Shown here piece by piece: positions 6,919-12,924 of a stretch of DNA of 12,924 nt. Source of the DNA: an uncultured Clostridium sp. Lineage in GTDB: Bacteria; Bacillota; Clostridia; TANB77; CAG-508. The translations under genes and the position numbers were made by a program. The notes below the pieces were generated by a model. The model saw only the letters and a program-made list of their open reading frames with translations, was not told where the DNA came from and did no database searches. The stretch lies in contig USOV01000023.1 of assembly GCA_900556455.1 (NCBI GenBank), forward strand, positions 1-12,924, in the 5' to 3' direction. Within the stretch, counting starts at the first letter, position 1. Every line of letters begins with the position of its first letter.

Positions 6919-8073
6919 TTAACAATATGGTCTATCTATTTCAATAACATAATAATATTTTTCTTCTGATTTAATATTATTGTTTAAATATTCTCTTATA
7001 TTTTCAGCTGTATAGTCTTTTTCATATGGAACTACGCAATCAAATAAAATATTAGTATGAGTAGTTCCTTCAACTATTCTAAAGTCATGAATTTCCAAAG
7101 AATTATCTAATTTATGTATTGTACTTACTATTAATTGTTTTAGTTTATCTACTTTTTCATTTCCAAGTACTACTGGGTCCATATGTATGGTTAAACTTAT
7201 TCCTAAATTTTCTCTAAAGTCATTTTCAATATTATCCATTAAATCGTGAGCTTTCAACATATCCATTTTAGAATCTATTTCTACATGTACTGTTACAAAA
7301 TCATTGTGAACTCCATAATTATGAATTACCAAATCATGTATTCCCTGTACATAATCATATGATAAAATTCTTTGTGTAATCTCGTTTACTTGTTCTTTTG
7401 TTGGAATTATTCCTATTATTGGTTCTAACACTTCTTTAACCATTTGTAGTGAGCTACCAATTACAAATAGGGAAACTACTAATCCTAAATATCCATCTAT
7501 ATTAATATTAAATTTCTTCATAATTATCATGGATATTAATATTGTTGTTGTTGAAATTATATCATTTCTTGTATCTACTGCACTTGTTTTTAAAGTGTTA
7601 GATTCTATTGTTTTTGAGAAATCCAAGTATACAAACATTTGGCATGCTTTTCCAACAATTGCTATAAATAATATTAAAAATGTTGTATTGTTTATAACTA
7701 ATTCTTCTGGATGTATTATTTTAGTTATTGATTCTTTTGCAAATATTAATCCCATTATTAGCATTAGAATTGCAATTGCAAAACCTGAAACATACTCATA
7801 CCTTGCATAGCCATATGGATGTTCATGGTTTGGTTTTTTGCTTGCTAGTTTAAATCCTATTATTGTAAGTATTGAGGATAGCATATCTGATAAGTTGTTT
7901 ACTGCATCTGCCATAATACTTACACTGTTTGAAATAAATCCAATAATTAGCTTGATAATTCCTAGAATTAAGTTTGATATTATTCCAAATATCCCCGCTA
8001 CTTTTCCATATTTGTTTCTTACTTTTGGATTTTCTATGTCTTTATAGTTTTTTATAAATATTTGCTTTAACAT
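6919..8073 (-). CDS. Cation diffusion facilitator (CDF) metal exporter with extended C-terminus
   Basis: Proton-coupled divalent-metal efflux in the cytoplasmic membrane. The 384 residues have six predicted membrane segments within about 25-210 and the CDF motif HEHPYGYAR (83-91). The metal-site positions in TM2 read N59-x3-D63 (ADAVNNLSD) and in TM5 D167-x3-D171 (SAVDTRND). This lacks the histidine of typical zinc exporters and is closer to manganese-type members, so manganese or iron is a reasonable guess but not proven. After the first cytoplasmic ferredoxin-like domain (about 225-300, ending HMDP) there is a second segment (about 306-384, ending EIDRPY) with the same order of motifs (IHDL/IHDF), suggesting a duplicated C-terminal domain. 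The start is supported by AAGGAG upstream. It lies downstream of rbr, separated by a hairpin, and 14 bases before the thioesterase start. Confidence 0.92.
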   Translation of the reverse strand: MLKQIFIKNYKDIENPKVRNKYGKVAGIFGIISNLILGIIKLIIGFISNSVSIMADAVNNLSDMLSSILTIIGFKLASKKPNHEHPYGYARYEYVSGFAIAILMLIMGLIFAKESITKIIHPEELVINNTTFLILFIAIVGKACQMFVYLDFSKTIESNTLKTSAVDTRNDIISTTTILISMIIMKKFNINIDGYLGLVVSLFVIGSSLQMVKEVLEPIIGIIPTKEQVNEITQRILSYDYVQGIHDLVIHNYGVHNDFVTVHVEIDSKMDMLKAHDLMDNIENDFRENLGISLTIHMDPVVLGNEKVDKLKQLIVSTIHKLDNSLEIHDFRIVEGTTHTNILFDCVVPYEKDYTAENIREYLNNNIKSEEKYYYVIEIDRPYC

Positions 8074-8116
8074 CTTCTCTCCTTATTTTGCATTCTGCCC
8101 ATTCTCTGTGTTGGGC

Positions 8117-8129
8117 TAGCATGATGCTA
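8117..8129. promoter_or_regulatory. Short perfect dyad upstream of the CDF gene
   Basis: TAGCATGATGCTA is a 13-base perfect dyad (6-base arms, one central base) centred about 50 bases upstream of the CDF start codon and downstream of the rbr hairpin. It could be an operator for a metal-responsive regulator or a small RNA hairpin. It does not match an MntR, Fur or PerR consensus that I know. Confidence 0.3.
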
Positions 8130-8138
8130 TAAATATAA

Positions 8139-8155
8139 GGCACGAAATTCGTGCC
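8139..8155 (-). terminator. Hairpin after rubrerythrin, probable terminator
   Basis: GGCACGAA-A-TTCGTGCC is a perfect 8-base-arm inverted repeat 14 bases after the rbr stop codon. On the minus strand it is followed by TTATATTT, a weak U-tract, so termination is likely partial. It separates rbr from the CDF-thioesterase pair. Confidence 0.55.
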
Positions 8156-8169
8156 CTTTCTAAATTATT

Positions 8170-8709
8170 TTAATAATTTTCTGCTTTGATTTCAAAATAT
8201 GCTCTTGGGTGTTCACATACTGGGCAAATTTCTGGTGCTTTTGTTCCAACTACTATATGTCCACAGTTTCTACATTTCCATATTTTAACTTCTCCAGCTT
8301 CAAATACTGTTCCATTTTCTACACTTGCTAATAATTTTTTATATCTTTCTTCATGTTCTTTTTCTATTTTTCCTACTGCCTCAAATAGATATGCAATTCT
8401 GTCAAATCCTTCTTCTTTAGCTTCTTTAGCCATTCTTGCATACATATCTGTCCATTCGTAATTTTCTCCTGCTGCTGCATCTGCTAAATTTTCTACAGTT
8501 GTTAGAACTGCTCCTCCATGTAATAATTTGAACCATAGTTTTGCATGCTCTTTTTCATTATCTGCTGTTTCTTGGAATATTGCTGCTATTTGTTCATATC
8601 CATCTTTTTTTGCTTTGCTTGCATAATATGTATATTTATTTCTTGCTTGAGACTCTCCTGCAAATGCCTCCATTAAATTTTTCTCTGTTTTAGATCCTTT
8701 TAATTCCAT
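8170..8709 (-). CDS. rbr: Rubrerythrin
   Basis: Non-haem diiron peroxidase that reduces hydrogen peroxide in the cytosol of anaerobes, using electrons passed through a rubredoxin-like centre. The 179-residue protein has an N-terminal ferritin-like four-helix domain with the ligand pattern E19, E52-x2-H55, E96-x2-E99 and E116-x2-H119, and a C-terminal rubredoxin domain with C146-x2-C149 and C162-x2-C165. All ligands appear present, in the canonical order (diiron first, rubredoxin last). I chose the ATG at 8709, giving MELKGSKTEKN as in known rubrerythrins. GGAGG (8723-8719) lies 8 bases upstream, whereas the ATG at 8724 has no ribosome binding site and would contain this one. It has its own promoter and is probably monocistronic with some read-through into the CDF gene. 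No convincing PerR box was seen. Confidence 0.97.
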   Translation of the reverse strand: MELKGSKTEKNLMEAFAGESQARNKYTYYASKAKKDGYEQIAAIFQETADNEKEHAKLWFKLLHGGAVLTTVENLADAAAGENYEWTDMYARMAKEAKEEGFDRIAYLFEAVGKIEKEHEERYKKLLASVENGTVFEAGEVKIWKCRNCGHIVVGTKAPEICPVCEHPRAYFEIKAENY

Positions 8710-8743
8710 TGCTAATACCTCCATTAATAAAAGTTTTGTTATT

Positions 8744-8771
8744 ATTCTATCATAAAAAGAATAAAAATCAA
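8744..8771 (-). promoter_or_regulatory. Promoter of rbr
   Basis: On the minus strand TTGATT (8771-8766) and TAGAAT (8749-8744) are separated by 16 bases, and the -10 is extended (TGATAGAAT). Predicted transcription begins near 8737, leaving about 28 bases before the ATG at 8709 and too little room for translation from 8724. Confidence 0.7.
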
Positions 8772-8843
8772 GTTTTTTAAATTAAATAAATACATAATTT
8801 TTTATGAATATTTTCTTATTTTCTATGCTTTTTTTATTTTTTA

Positions 8844-8852
8844 TGTTATAAT
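8844..8852 (+). promoter_or_regulatory. Extended -10 promoter of purA-purB
   Basis: TGTTATAAT is an extended -10 element 33 bases upstream of the purA ATG. No recognisable -35 hexamer is present in the T-rich sequence upstream, as is common for extended -10 promoters. I saw no purine-repressor box or purine riboswitch in the 161 bases before purA. Confidence 0.6.
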
Positions 8853-8885
8853 TCTTATGTATTTTTTTAAGAAAGAAGTGATTTT

Positions 8886-10163
8886 ATGTCTAAATCTAAA
8901 GTTGATGTTGTTTTAGGAGCTTTTTACGGAGATGAAGGAAAAGGAAAAATTATTGATTATCTTTCTGGCTCAGCAGATGTTTCTGTTCGTTGTACTGGTG
9001 GAAATAATGCCGGACATACTGTTACAGTTAAGGGTGTAAAATATGCCTTTCATTTAATTCCTTCTGGTATTTTAAACAAAGGTACTATTGCGGTTATTGG
9101 TAATGGTGTTGTTATTGACCCTAAAGTTCTTATTGAGGAGATTGAAATGCTAAAAAGTTTAGGGCATCCTGTAGATAATTTATATATTAGTGATTTGGCT
9201 CATGTTATTATGCCATACCACATTGAAATGGATAAATTATTAGAACTAAACCGCGGAAAGAACAAAATAGGTACAACTGCGCGTGGTATTGGTCCTACTT
9301 ATTGTGATAAATACGAAAGATCAGGTATTAGGATAAGAGAATTAGTTGGTCCTGATTTCAGAAAAATTGCAACAAGAAATATAAATGCTAAAAATCATTT
9401 ATTTGAATCTTACAATTATCCTACTATAGATTTAGAAAAAACTATTGCTGAATATGAAGAATATGCAAAATATTTAAAACCATATGTTAAAGATACTGTA
9501 TTATTCTTACATAATTCTATTAATGAAGGTAAAAAGGTTCTTTGCGAAGGTGCACAAGCCACTTTATTAGACATTGATTTTGGAAGTTATCCATATGTTA
9601 CTTCTTCTAATCCAACTATTGGTGGTATTTGCACTGGTTCTGGAATTTCTGCTAAAGATATCGGTGAAGTTTATGGAGTTATAAAAGCTTATTCTTCTAG
9701 AGTTGGAGAAGGTCCATATATTACTGAACAAATAAATGAAATTGGTGATACTATAAGAGAACTAGGTCATGAATATGGAACAACTACAAAGCGTCCAAGG
9801 AGATGTGGATGGCTTGATCTTGTTGCTTTAAAATATGCTGCAATGGTAAATGGTATGACTGGTCTTGCAGTAAACCACTTAGATACAGTTGGAAAACTAG
9901 ATAAAATTAAACTTTGTGTTGCTTATAACCACAAAGGTGATATAAATATGAATTTTTCTACAGATATTCACTATTTAGCTGATTGTGAACCTGTGTATGA
10001 AGAATTTGATGGTAATTTTGGTGATATTTCTAATGTTAAATCTAAAGAAGATTTACCAGAAAATGCAAGAAAATATATAGAAAGAATTGAAACTTTAGTT
10101 GATGTTCCTGTTAAATTTATTGGAACTGGTGCTGGAAGAGAAAATATGATTATTGTAAAATAG
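8886..10163 (+). CDS. purA: Adenylosuccinate synthetase
   Basis: Joins IMP and aspartate with GTP hydrolysis to adenylosuccinate, the committed step to AMP, in the cytosol. The 425-residue protein has the usual length (about 430). The P-loop-like motif is GAFYGDEGKGK (11-21), where most family members have GAQWGDEGKGK; catalytic D16 and H44 (in NAGHTV) are intact. GTTARGIGPTYCDKYERSG (129-147) and the IMP-binding EGAQATLLDIDFGSYPYVTS (221-240) follow. The aspartate loop reads GTTTKRPRR (298-306), with K302 where glycine is usual, and the GTP-site segment is GTGAGR rather than STGPDR. These changes suggest a diverged lineage rather than loss of function. The ribosome binding site is modest (AGAAGTGA). 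purB follows after 8 bases, so IMP to AMP is encoded as one operon. Confidence 0.97.
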   Translation: MSKSKVDVVLGAFYGDEGKGKIIDYLSGSADVSVRCTGGNNAGHTVTVKGVKYAFHLIPSGILNKGTIAVIGNGVVIDPKVLIEEIEMLKSLGHPVDNLYISDLAHVIMPYHIEMDKLLELNRGKNKIGTTARGIGPTYCDKYERSGIRIRELVGPDFRKIATRNINAKNHLFESYNYPTIDLEKTIAEYEEYAKYLKPYVKDTVLFLHNSINEGKKVLCEGAQATLLDIDFGSYPYVTSSNPTIGGICTGSGISAKDIGEVYGVIKAYSSRVGEGPYITEQINEIGDTIRELGHEYGTTTKRPRRCGWLDLVALKYAAMVNGMTGLAVNHLDTVGKLDKIKLCVAYNHKGDINMNFSTDIHYLADCEPVYEEFDGNFGDISNVKSKEDLPENARKYIERIETLVDVPVKFIGTGAGRENMIIVK

Positions 10164-10167
10164 GAGG
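10162..10167 (+). promoter_or_regulatory. purB ribosome binding site overlapping the purA stop codon
   Basis: AGGAGG begins inside the purA TAG stop (TAGGAGG) and ends 4 bases before the purB ATG, which points to translational coupling of the two enzymes. Confidence 0.85.
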
Positions 10168-10171
10168 TTTT

Positions 10172-11518
10172 ATGGAAGAATTATTATGTATTTCTCCTAT
10201 TGACGGAAGATACCACAACACTACTGAAAAGTTAAATGAATATTTTTCTGAATATGCTTTAATTAAATATAGAGTTGTTATTGAAATTAAATGGCTTTTA
10301 AAATTAAATGAGGTGATAAGTATTAACTTTTCACTTGCTCAGATAAATGCTTTAAATAGTATTATTGCTAATTTTAATATTTGCGAAGCTAAAAAAGTAA
10401 AAGAAATTGAAGCTATAACAAAACACGATGTTAAAGCTGTTGAATATTATTTAAGAGATAAATTTGATAGTTTAGGATTATCAGATTTTAAAAATTATAT
10501 CCATTTCGGGTGTACTTCTGAAGATATTAATAATTTAGCTTATGGATTAATGATAAAAAATAGTTTATATAATGTATTTATTCCAAGTGCTGAGGACTTA
10601 ATTAATACTGTTGCAAATAAAGCCAAAAAGTATAGAAATATTCCAATGCTTGCCCATACTCATGGACAGCCAGCAACGCCAACAACTGTTGGTAAAGAAC
10701 TTGCAGTCTTTGTTTATAGATGGCAAAGTATTTTAAAATTACTTAAAACTATAAATTTAAGGGGAAAATTTAGTGGAGCTGTTGGAAACTTTAATGCTCA
10801 CGTTGTAGCTTTTCCAAATTTAGATTGGATTAAAATCGGAAAAGAATTTGTAGAAAGTTTAGGTTTAGAATTTAACCCACTTACTACTCAAATAGAGTCT
10901 CATGATATTATTTGTGTAATTTTTAATTATATAAAATCTTTTAATAATATAACAATGGACTTTAACTCAGATATGTGGATTTATATTAGTTATAACTACT
11001 TTAATCAATCCGTTGTAAAAACAGAAGTTGGTTCTTCTGTTATGCCACATAAGGTAAACCCTATTAATCACGAAAATTCTATGGCAAATATTCGTATAGC
11101 AAATTCTATATTTACTGCACTTTGCGAGAATTTACCAATTTCAAGAATGCAAAGAGATTTAAGCGATTCCTCTGCTTTAAGAAATATTGGAGTTGGGTTT
11201 GCACACAGTTTAGTTTCAATTAATCAAAGTATAATTGGTTTTAATAAACTTACTCCAAATGAGAAAACTTTAAGTGAAAACTTAAATTCAAATGTTGCTG
11301 TAATATCAGAAGCTATACAAACTGTTCTTAGAAAGAACGGATATACAAATGCTTATGAATTGCTAAAAGAATTAACTAGAGGTAGAGAAATTACCCTTCA
11401 AGATATCCAAAGTTTTATGAGAGGCTTAGATATACCAAATGAAGATAAAGAAAATTTACTAAACCTAACGCCTTCTAATTATTTAGGTTTAGCAGATAAC
11501 TTAGTAGATTTTATTTAA
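10172..11518 (+). CDS. purB: Adenylosuccinate lyase, E. coli/Bacteroidetes type
   Basis: Cleaves adenylosuccinate to AMP and SAICAR to AICAR, acting in two steps of purine synthesis; cytosolic tetramer of the fumarase/aspartase superfamily. The 448 residues begin with ISPIDGRY (7-14) and include FSEYALIKYRV, NHDV-like KHDVKAVEYYL (85-94 region), HFGCTSEDINNLAYGLM (111-127), AHTHGQPATP with catalytic H164, and the signature GSSVMPHKVNP (287-297) with the catalytic serine loop at 288-289. This wording and length follow the long E. coli/Bacteroidetes PurB, not the shorter Bacillus/clostridial form (about 430 residues, different N-terminus). Base composition matches its neighbours, so any transfer would be old. 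It follows purA by 8 bases and ends before a strong terminator. Function is secure; origin is inferred. Confidence 0.96.
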   Translation: MEELLCISPIDGRYHNTTEKLNEYFSEYALIKYRVVIEIKWLLKLNEVISINFSLAQINALNSIIANFNICEAKKVKEIEAITKHDVKAVEYYLRDKFDSLGLSDFKNYIHFGCTSEDINNLAYGLMIKNSLYNVFIPSAEDLINTVANKAKKYRNIPMLAHTHGQPATPTTVGKELAVFVYRWQSILKLLKTINLRGKFSGAVGNFNAHVVAFPNLDWIKIGKEFVESLGLEFNPLTTQIESHDIICVIFNYIKSFNNITMDFNSDMWIYISYNYFNQSVVKTEVGSSVMPHKVNPINHENSMANIRIANSIFTALCENLPISRMQRDLSDSSALRNIGVGFAHSLVSINQSIIGFNKLTPNEKTLSENLNSNVAVISEAIQTVLRKNGYTNAYELLKELTRGREITLQDIQSFMRGLDIPNEDKENLLNLTPSNYLGLADNLVDFI

Positions 11519-11531
11519 CATAAAAAGGACG

Positions 11532-11574
11532 AAACCCATTAGCAAAGCTTTTTGCTAGTGGGTTTTGTTTTTTT
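11532..11574 (+). terminator. Strong intrinsic terminator of purA-purB
   Basis: AAACCCATTAGCAAA (11532-11546) pairs with TTTGCTAGTGGGTTT (11551-11565) across a GCTT loop, 15 pairs with one G-U, followed by TTGTTTTTTT. It lies 13 bases after the purB stop and faces the convergent DUF2752 gene. In the reverse direction its T-tract is interrupted, so reverse termination would be weaker. Confidence 0.9.
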
Positions 11575-11576
11575 AC

Positions 11577-11596
11577 GAGGTTAGTATATAAACCTC
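11577..11596. repeat. Small inverted repeat at the 3' end of the DUF2752 gene
   Basis: GAGGTT (11577-11582) pairs with AACCTC (11591-11596) around an 8-base AT loop. It overlaps the DUF2752 stop codon by one base and has no U-tract on the minus strand, so it is not a classic terminator by itself. Confidence 0.35.
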
Positions 11597-12006
11597 TATA
11601 TCGTTTTTCCATTAAAAACCATCAATAATTTTATTTCCCAGTTTATGGCTAAAATTATTAATGCTAAGTATAAATATATTTTTATATTTTTTATAAAAAA
11701 TTTATTTTCTTTTTTTAGAATTTTTGCTATTCCTTCTGTTATTAAATACCAAAAATCTGTTACAACTAAATATAATATAATTGGATTATAATAAATTGAT
11801 TTTAATATTTTCCCATGGTATAAGCTATATACTGCTCTTGTTGCACCACATCCAGGGCAATATATTCCAAAAGTTTTATATACAGCACATTCTGGTATTT
11901 TTATGAATTTATCCAGATATATAATATAAAATGTGGCTAGAAATATAATAATTAAAGTACCTATAAAAATACAAATGTATGTCCAGTCTTTTTGATTTTT
12001 TCCCAT
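11596..12006 (-). CDS. DUF2752 small membrane protein
   Basis: Function unknown. The 136 residues show three hydrophobic segments (about 10-31, 70-89 and 108-131) and the DUF2752 hallmark YCPGCGATRA (49-58), a CPxCG cysteine pair followed by Thr-Arg, then a short segment ending in YYNP (72-75). The cysteines could bind metal or form a redox pair, but this is not established. The start ATG at 12006 has AGGAGA about 6 bases upstream. Its leader contains a long interrupted hairpin and a T-run ending just before the ribosome binding site, so expression probably depends on read-through or on a signal acting on that RNA. It is preceded on the same strand by another small membrane protein; such small multi-pass proteins often occur near each other, but I know of no defined joint role. 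Confidence 0.85.
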   Translation of the reverse strand: MGKNQKDWTYICIFIGTLIIIFLATFYIIYLDKFIKIPECAVYKTFGIYCPGCGATRAVYSLYHGKILKSIYYNPIILYLVVTDFWYLITEGIAKILKKENKFFIKNIKIYLYLALIILAINWEIKLLMVFNGKTI

Positions 12007-12025
12007 TTCTTCTCCTGTTTTTTAT

Positions 12026-12105
12026 AAAAAATCCGCCGCATCTCATAGGAGTAGGATATTTTTTCTCCAAGTATTTGAAAGAAAAGTATTACTCCTTAGT
12101 GCGGC
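12026..12105 (-). promoter_or_regulatory. Structured leader/terminator before the DUF2752 gene (possible attenuator)
   Basis: Read on the minus strand, GCCGCA (12105-12100) pairs with TGCGGC (12040-12035), and AGGAGTA (12096-12090) pairs with TACTCCT (12053-12047). This gives a two-part stem interrupted by an asymmetric internal loop (3 versus 6 bases) and closed by a 36-base loop containing two AAGTATT copies (12069-12075 and 12084-12090 on the plus strand). It runs through GGA into a six-T run (12031-12026), giving terminator form. It begins 44 bases after the upstream gene's stop codon and ends about 10 bases before the next ribosome binding site. The loop is much larger than in ordinary terminators. 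I do not recognise a known riboswitch class. Confidence 0.5.
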
Positions 12106-12148
12106 TACTTTAACTCAATAAATAAAAATTATAGTAATTTACTAACTT

Positions 12149-12415
12149 TTATTTTATTATTTTGATGTTTCCTAATAATGGAATTGGTTTTTCTTCTTCA
12201 TTGATTGCTGCAATAAATCCTATAAACCAACATACTATCATGAAAATTCCCCAAATCCATCCAATGCATGGTATTACTGAGAATAATGAGAATAGCATTA
12301 TAACTAGTGCTTGGTTTACATGAAATTTTGCTCCTTCTTTATCTCCTGCTAGAAGTGCTATAAGCCATCCTATCCATGTTAAATAAGCTATAATTCCTGT
12401 TGTTTTTTTATCCAT
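12149..12415 (-). CDS. Small DUF4870-like membrane protein
   Basis: Function unknown. The 88 residues are mostly hydrophobic, with three membrane segments (about 6-22, 34-50 and 52-70), an acidic-basic loop GDKEGAK (24-30), and the FHVNQALVI motif (31-39), which resembles the FHxNQAL-type segment of DUF4870/Tic20-like small proteins. The C-terminus is short and charged. The ATG at 12415 is preceded by GGGAGG at about 7 bases, and a good promoter lies in the 76-base gap to mnmA. It is followed by the structured leader of the DUF2752 gene. Assignment to the superfamily is likely; exact family is less certain. Confidence 0.7.
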   Translation of the reverse strand: MDKKTTGIIAYLTWIGWLIALLAGDKEGAKFHVNQALVIMLFSLFSVIPCIGWIWGIFMIVCWFIGFIAAINEEEKPIPLLGNIKIIK

Positions 12416-12457
12416 ATTAATTCCTCCCTTTTATATTATATTTGTTTCTACATTTTT

Positions 12458-12486
12458 ATTATATTATAAAATAGCTTTTTGTGCAA
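12458..12486 (-). promoter_or_regulatory. Promoter of the DUF4870-like gene
   Basis: On the minus strand TTGCAC (12486-12481) and TATAAT (12463-12458) are separated by 17 bases; a second overlapping TATAAT sits 5 bases upstream. It starts 6 bases after the mnmA stop codon and gives the small membrane protein genes a start of their own. Confidence 0.65.
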
Positions 12487-12491
12487 TATTT

Positions 12492-12924
12492 TTATATTAT
12501 TTTTCCTCCGCCTAGTACAACATCATCAATATAAAATACTATTGATTGACCTGGAGTTATTGCTCTTTGTGGCTGATTAAATACTACTTTTATTTTGCCT
12601 TCTTTTTCTGGGTGAATTGTACATTCCGCTTCTTTTGCAGCATATCTTATTTTTGCTTTTACTTCCATGGGACTTGTTATTTCATCCATTAATATTAAAT
12701 TTATTTCATTTGCTATTGCCTCTTTTAAGAATATTTCTGGTTCTTCCCCAACTATTAATTCATTTTTTTCTGGATTAAATCCTTTTACAAATAGTGGAAC
12801 TTCGTTTGAAATTCCAAGGCCTTTCCTTTGCCCAATTGTATATTTATAAAGTCCTTCATGTTTTCCTAAGATTTTTCCTTCAGTATTTACTATATTTCCA
12901 ACCTTTGCTTTTAAATCAGAATTT
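12492..12924 (-). CDS. mnmA: tRNA-specific 2-thiouridylase MnmA, C-terminal part (cut by window edge)
   Basis: MnmA installs the 2-thio group at U34 of tRNA-Lys, -Glu and -Gln, taking sulfur from a cysteine-desulfurase relay and activating the base with ATP. Only the last 143 codons lie in the window; the start and the ATP pyrophosphatase domain are beyond 12924. Reading the minus strand from 12923 gives GNIVNTEGKILGKHEG followed by LYKYTIGQRKGLGI, the hallmark of the MnmA central domain, and then the C-terminal beta-barrel with AKIRY, QRAITPGQ and the final DDVVLGGGKII. The frame is open to the edge and ends with TAA at 12494-12492. The internal ATG at 12689 is not a start: the conserved sequence continues upstream of it. 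Confidence 0.93.
   Translation of the reverse strand, partial: NSDLKAKVGNIVNTEGKILGKHEGLYKYTIGQRKGLGISNEVPLFVKGFNPEKNELIVGEEPEIFLKEAIANEINLILMDEITSPMEVKAKIRYAAKEAECTIHPEKEGKIKVVFNQPQRAITPGQSIVFYIDDVVLGGGKII

Noticed and set aside
6905..6925. TTG start at 6925 or first ATG at 6907 for the thioesterase
   Set aside because: The AAGGAG at 6916-6911 would lie inside the gene for the first and be too close (3 bases) for the second; 6904 fits best.
7529..8047. Plus-strand hydrophobic open frames opposite the CDF gene
   Set aside because: Shadows of transmembrane codons on the other strand.
8710..8724. Upstream ATG of rubrerythrin
   Set aside because: No ribosome binding site precedes it, GGAGG lies within the extension, and the predicted transcript start leaves too short a leader.
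8725..8885. PerR box for rbr or purine-repressor box/purine riboswitch for purA
   Set aside because: The region is AT-rich with no convincing dyad or aptamer core; only the two promoters can be supported.
12667..12849. Plus-strand open frame opposite mnmA
   Set aside because: Antisense to the conserved TIGQRKGLGI region of mnmA.
1..12924. CRISPR arrays, insertion sequences, prophage genes, tRNA or rRNA genes
   Set aside because: No spaced direct repeats, transposase or integrase motifs, or cloverleaf/rRNA sequence were recognised; the window reads as ordinary chromosome.

Overview
The window is AT-rich DNA (roughly 30% GC by eye) with short intergenic gaps, strong AGGAGG-type ribosome binding sites and TATAAT-type promoters. 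Gene content points to a low-GC anaerobic Firmicute, most likely an uncultured clostridial lineage: AddB-type recombination nuclease, OGG1-type glycosylase, rubrerythrin, a CmpB-family membrane protein and a bacterial acyl-ACP thioesterase. This assignment is an inference from gene families and composition; no rRNA or other phylogenetic marker is present.

Layout. (1) Positions 54-4728, minus strand: ogg (8-oxoguanine DNA glycosylase), addB (double-strand-break repair nuclease/helicase subunit) and coaD (CoA biosynthesis), closely spaced as one operon; addB and coaD overlap by one base. (2) 4729-4870: divergent promoter region. (3) 4871-6143, plus strand: apt (adenine salvage), a terminator-like hairpin, then a CmpB-family membrane protein with a coiled-coil tail. 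(4) 6141-6184: a perfect GC-rich 20-bp-arm palindrome that contains the stop codons of both convergent genes. (5) 6182-8709, minus strand: rubrerythrin, a hairpin, a two-C-terminal-domain CDF metal transporter and an acyl-ACP thioesterase. (6) 8710-8885: a divergent intergenic region with promoters for rbr and purA. (7) 8886-11518, plus strand: purA-purB, which together convert IMP to AMP, ending in a strong terminator. (8) 11596-12924, minus strand: the C-terminal part of mnmA (tRNA 2-thiouridylase, cut by the window edge), a small DUF4870-like membrane protein, a structured leader/terminator and a DUF2752 membrane protein.

How they fit together: apt, purA and purB all feed the AMP pool (salvage and de novo), although they are in separate transcription units. 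ogg, addB and rbr fit oxidative-damage defence in an anaerobe. No mobile element, CRISPR array, tRNA or rRNA was recognised, and no gene-free stretch exceeds 300 bases. I do not see a clearly new multi-gene system. The most interesting non-coding features are the stop-codon-bearing palindrome at 6141-6184 and the hairpin-plus-T-run leader directly before the DUF2752 gene (12026-12105). The most interesting genes are the E. coli/Bacteroidetes-type purB in a clostridial setting and the CDF transporter with an apparently duplicated C-terminal domain.
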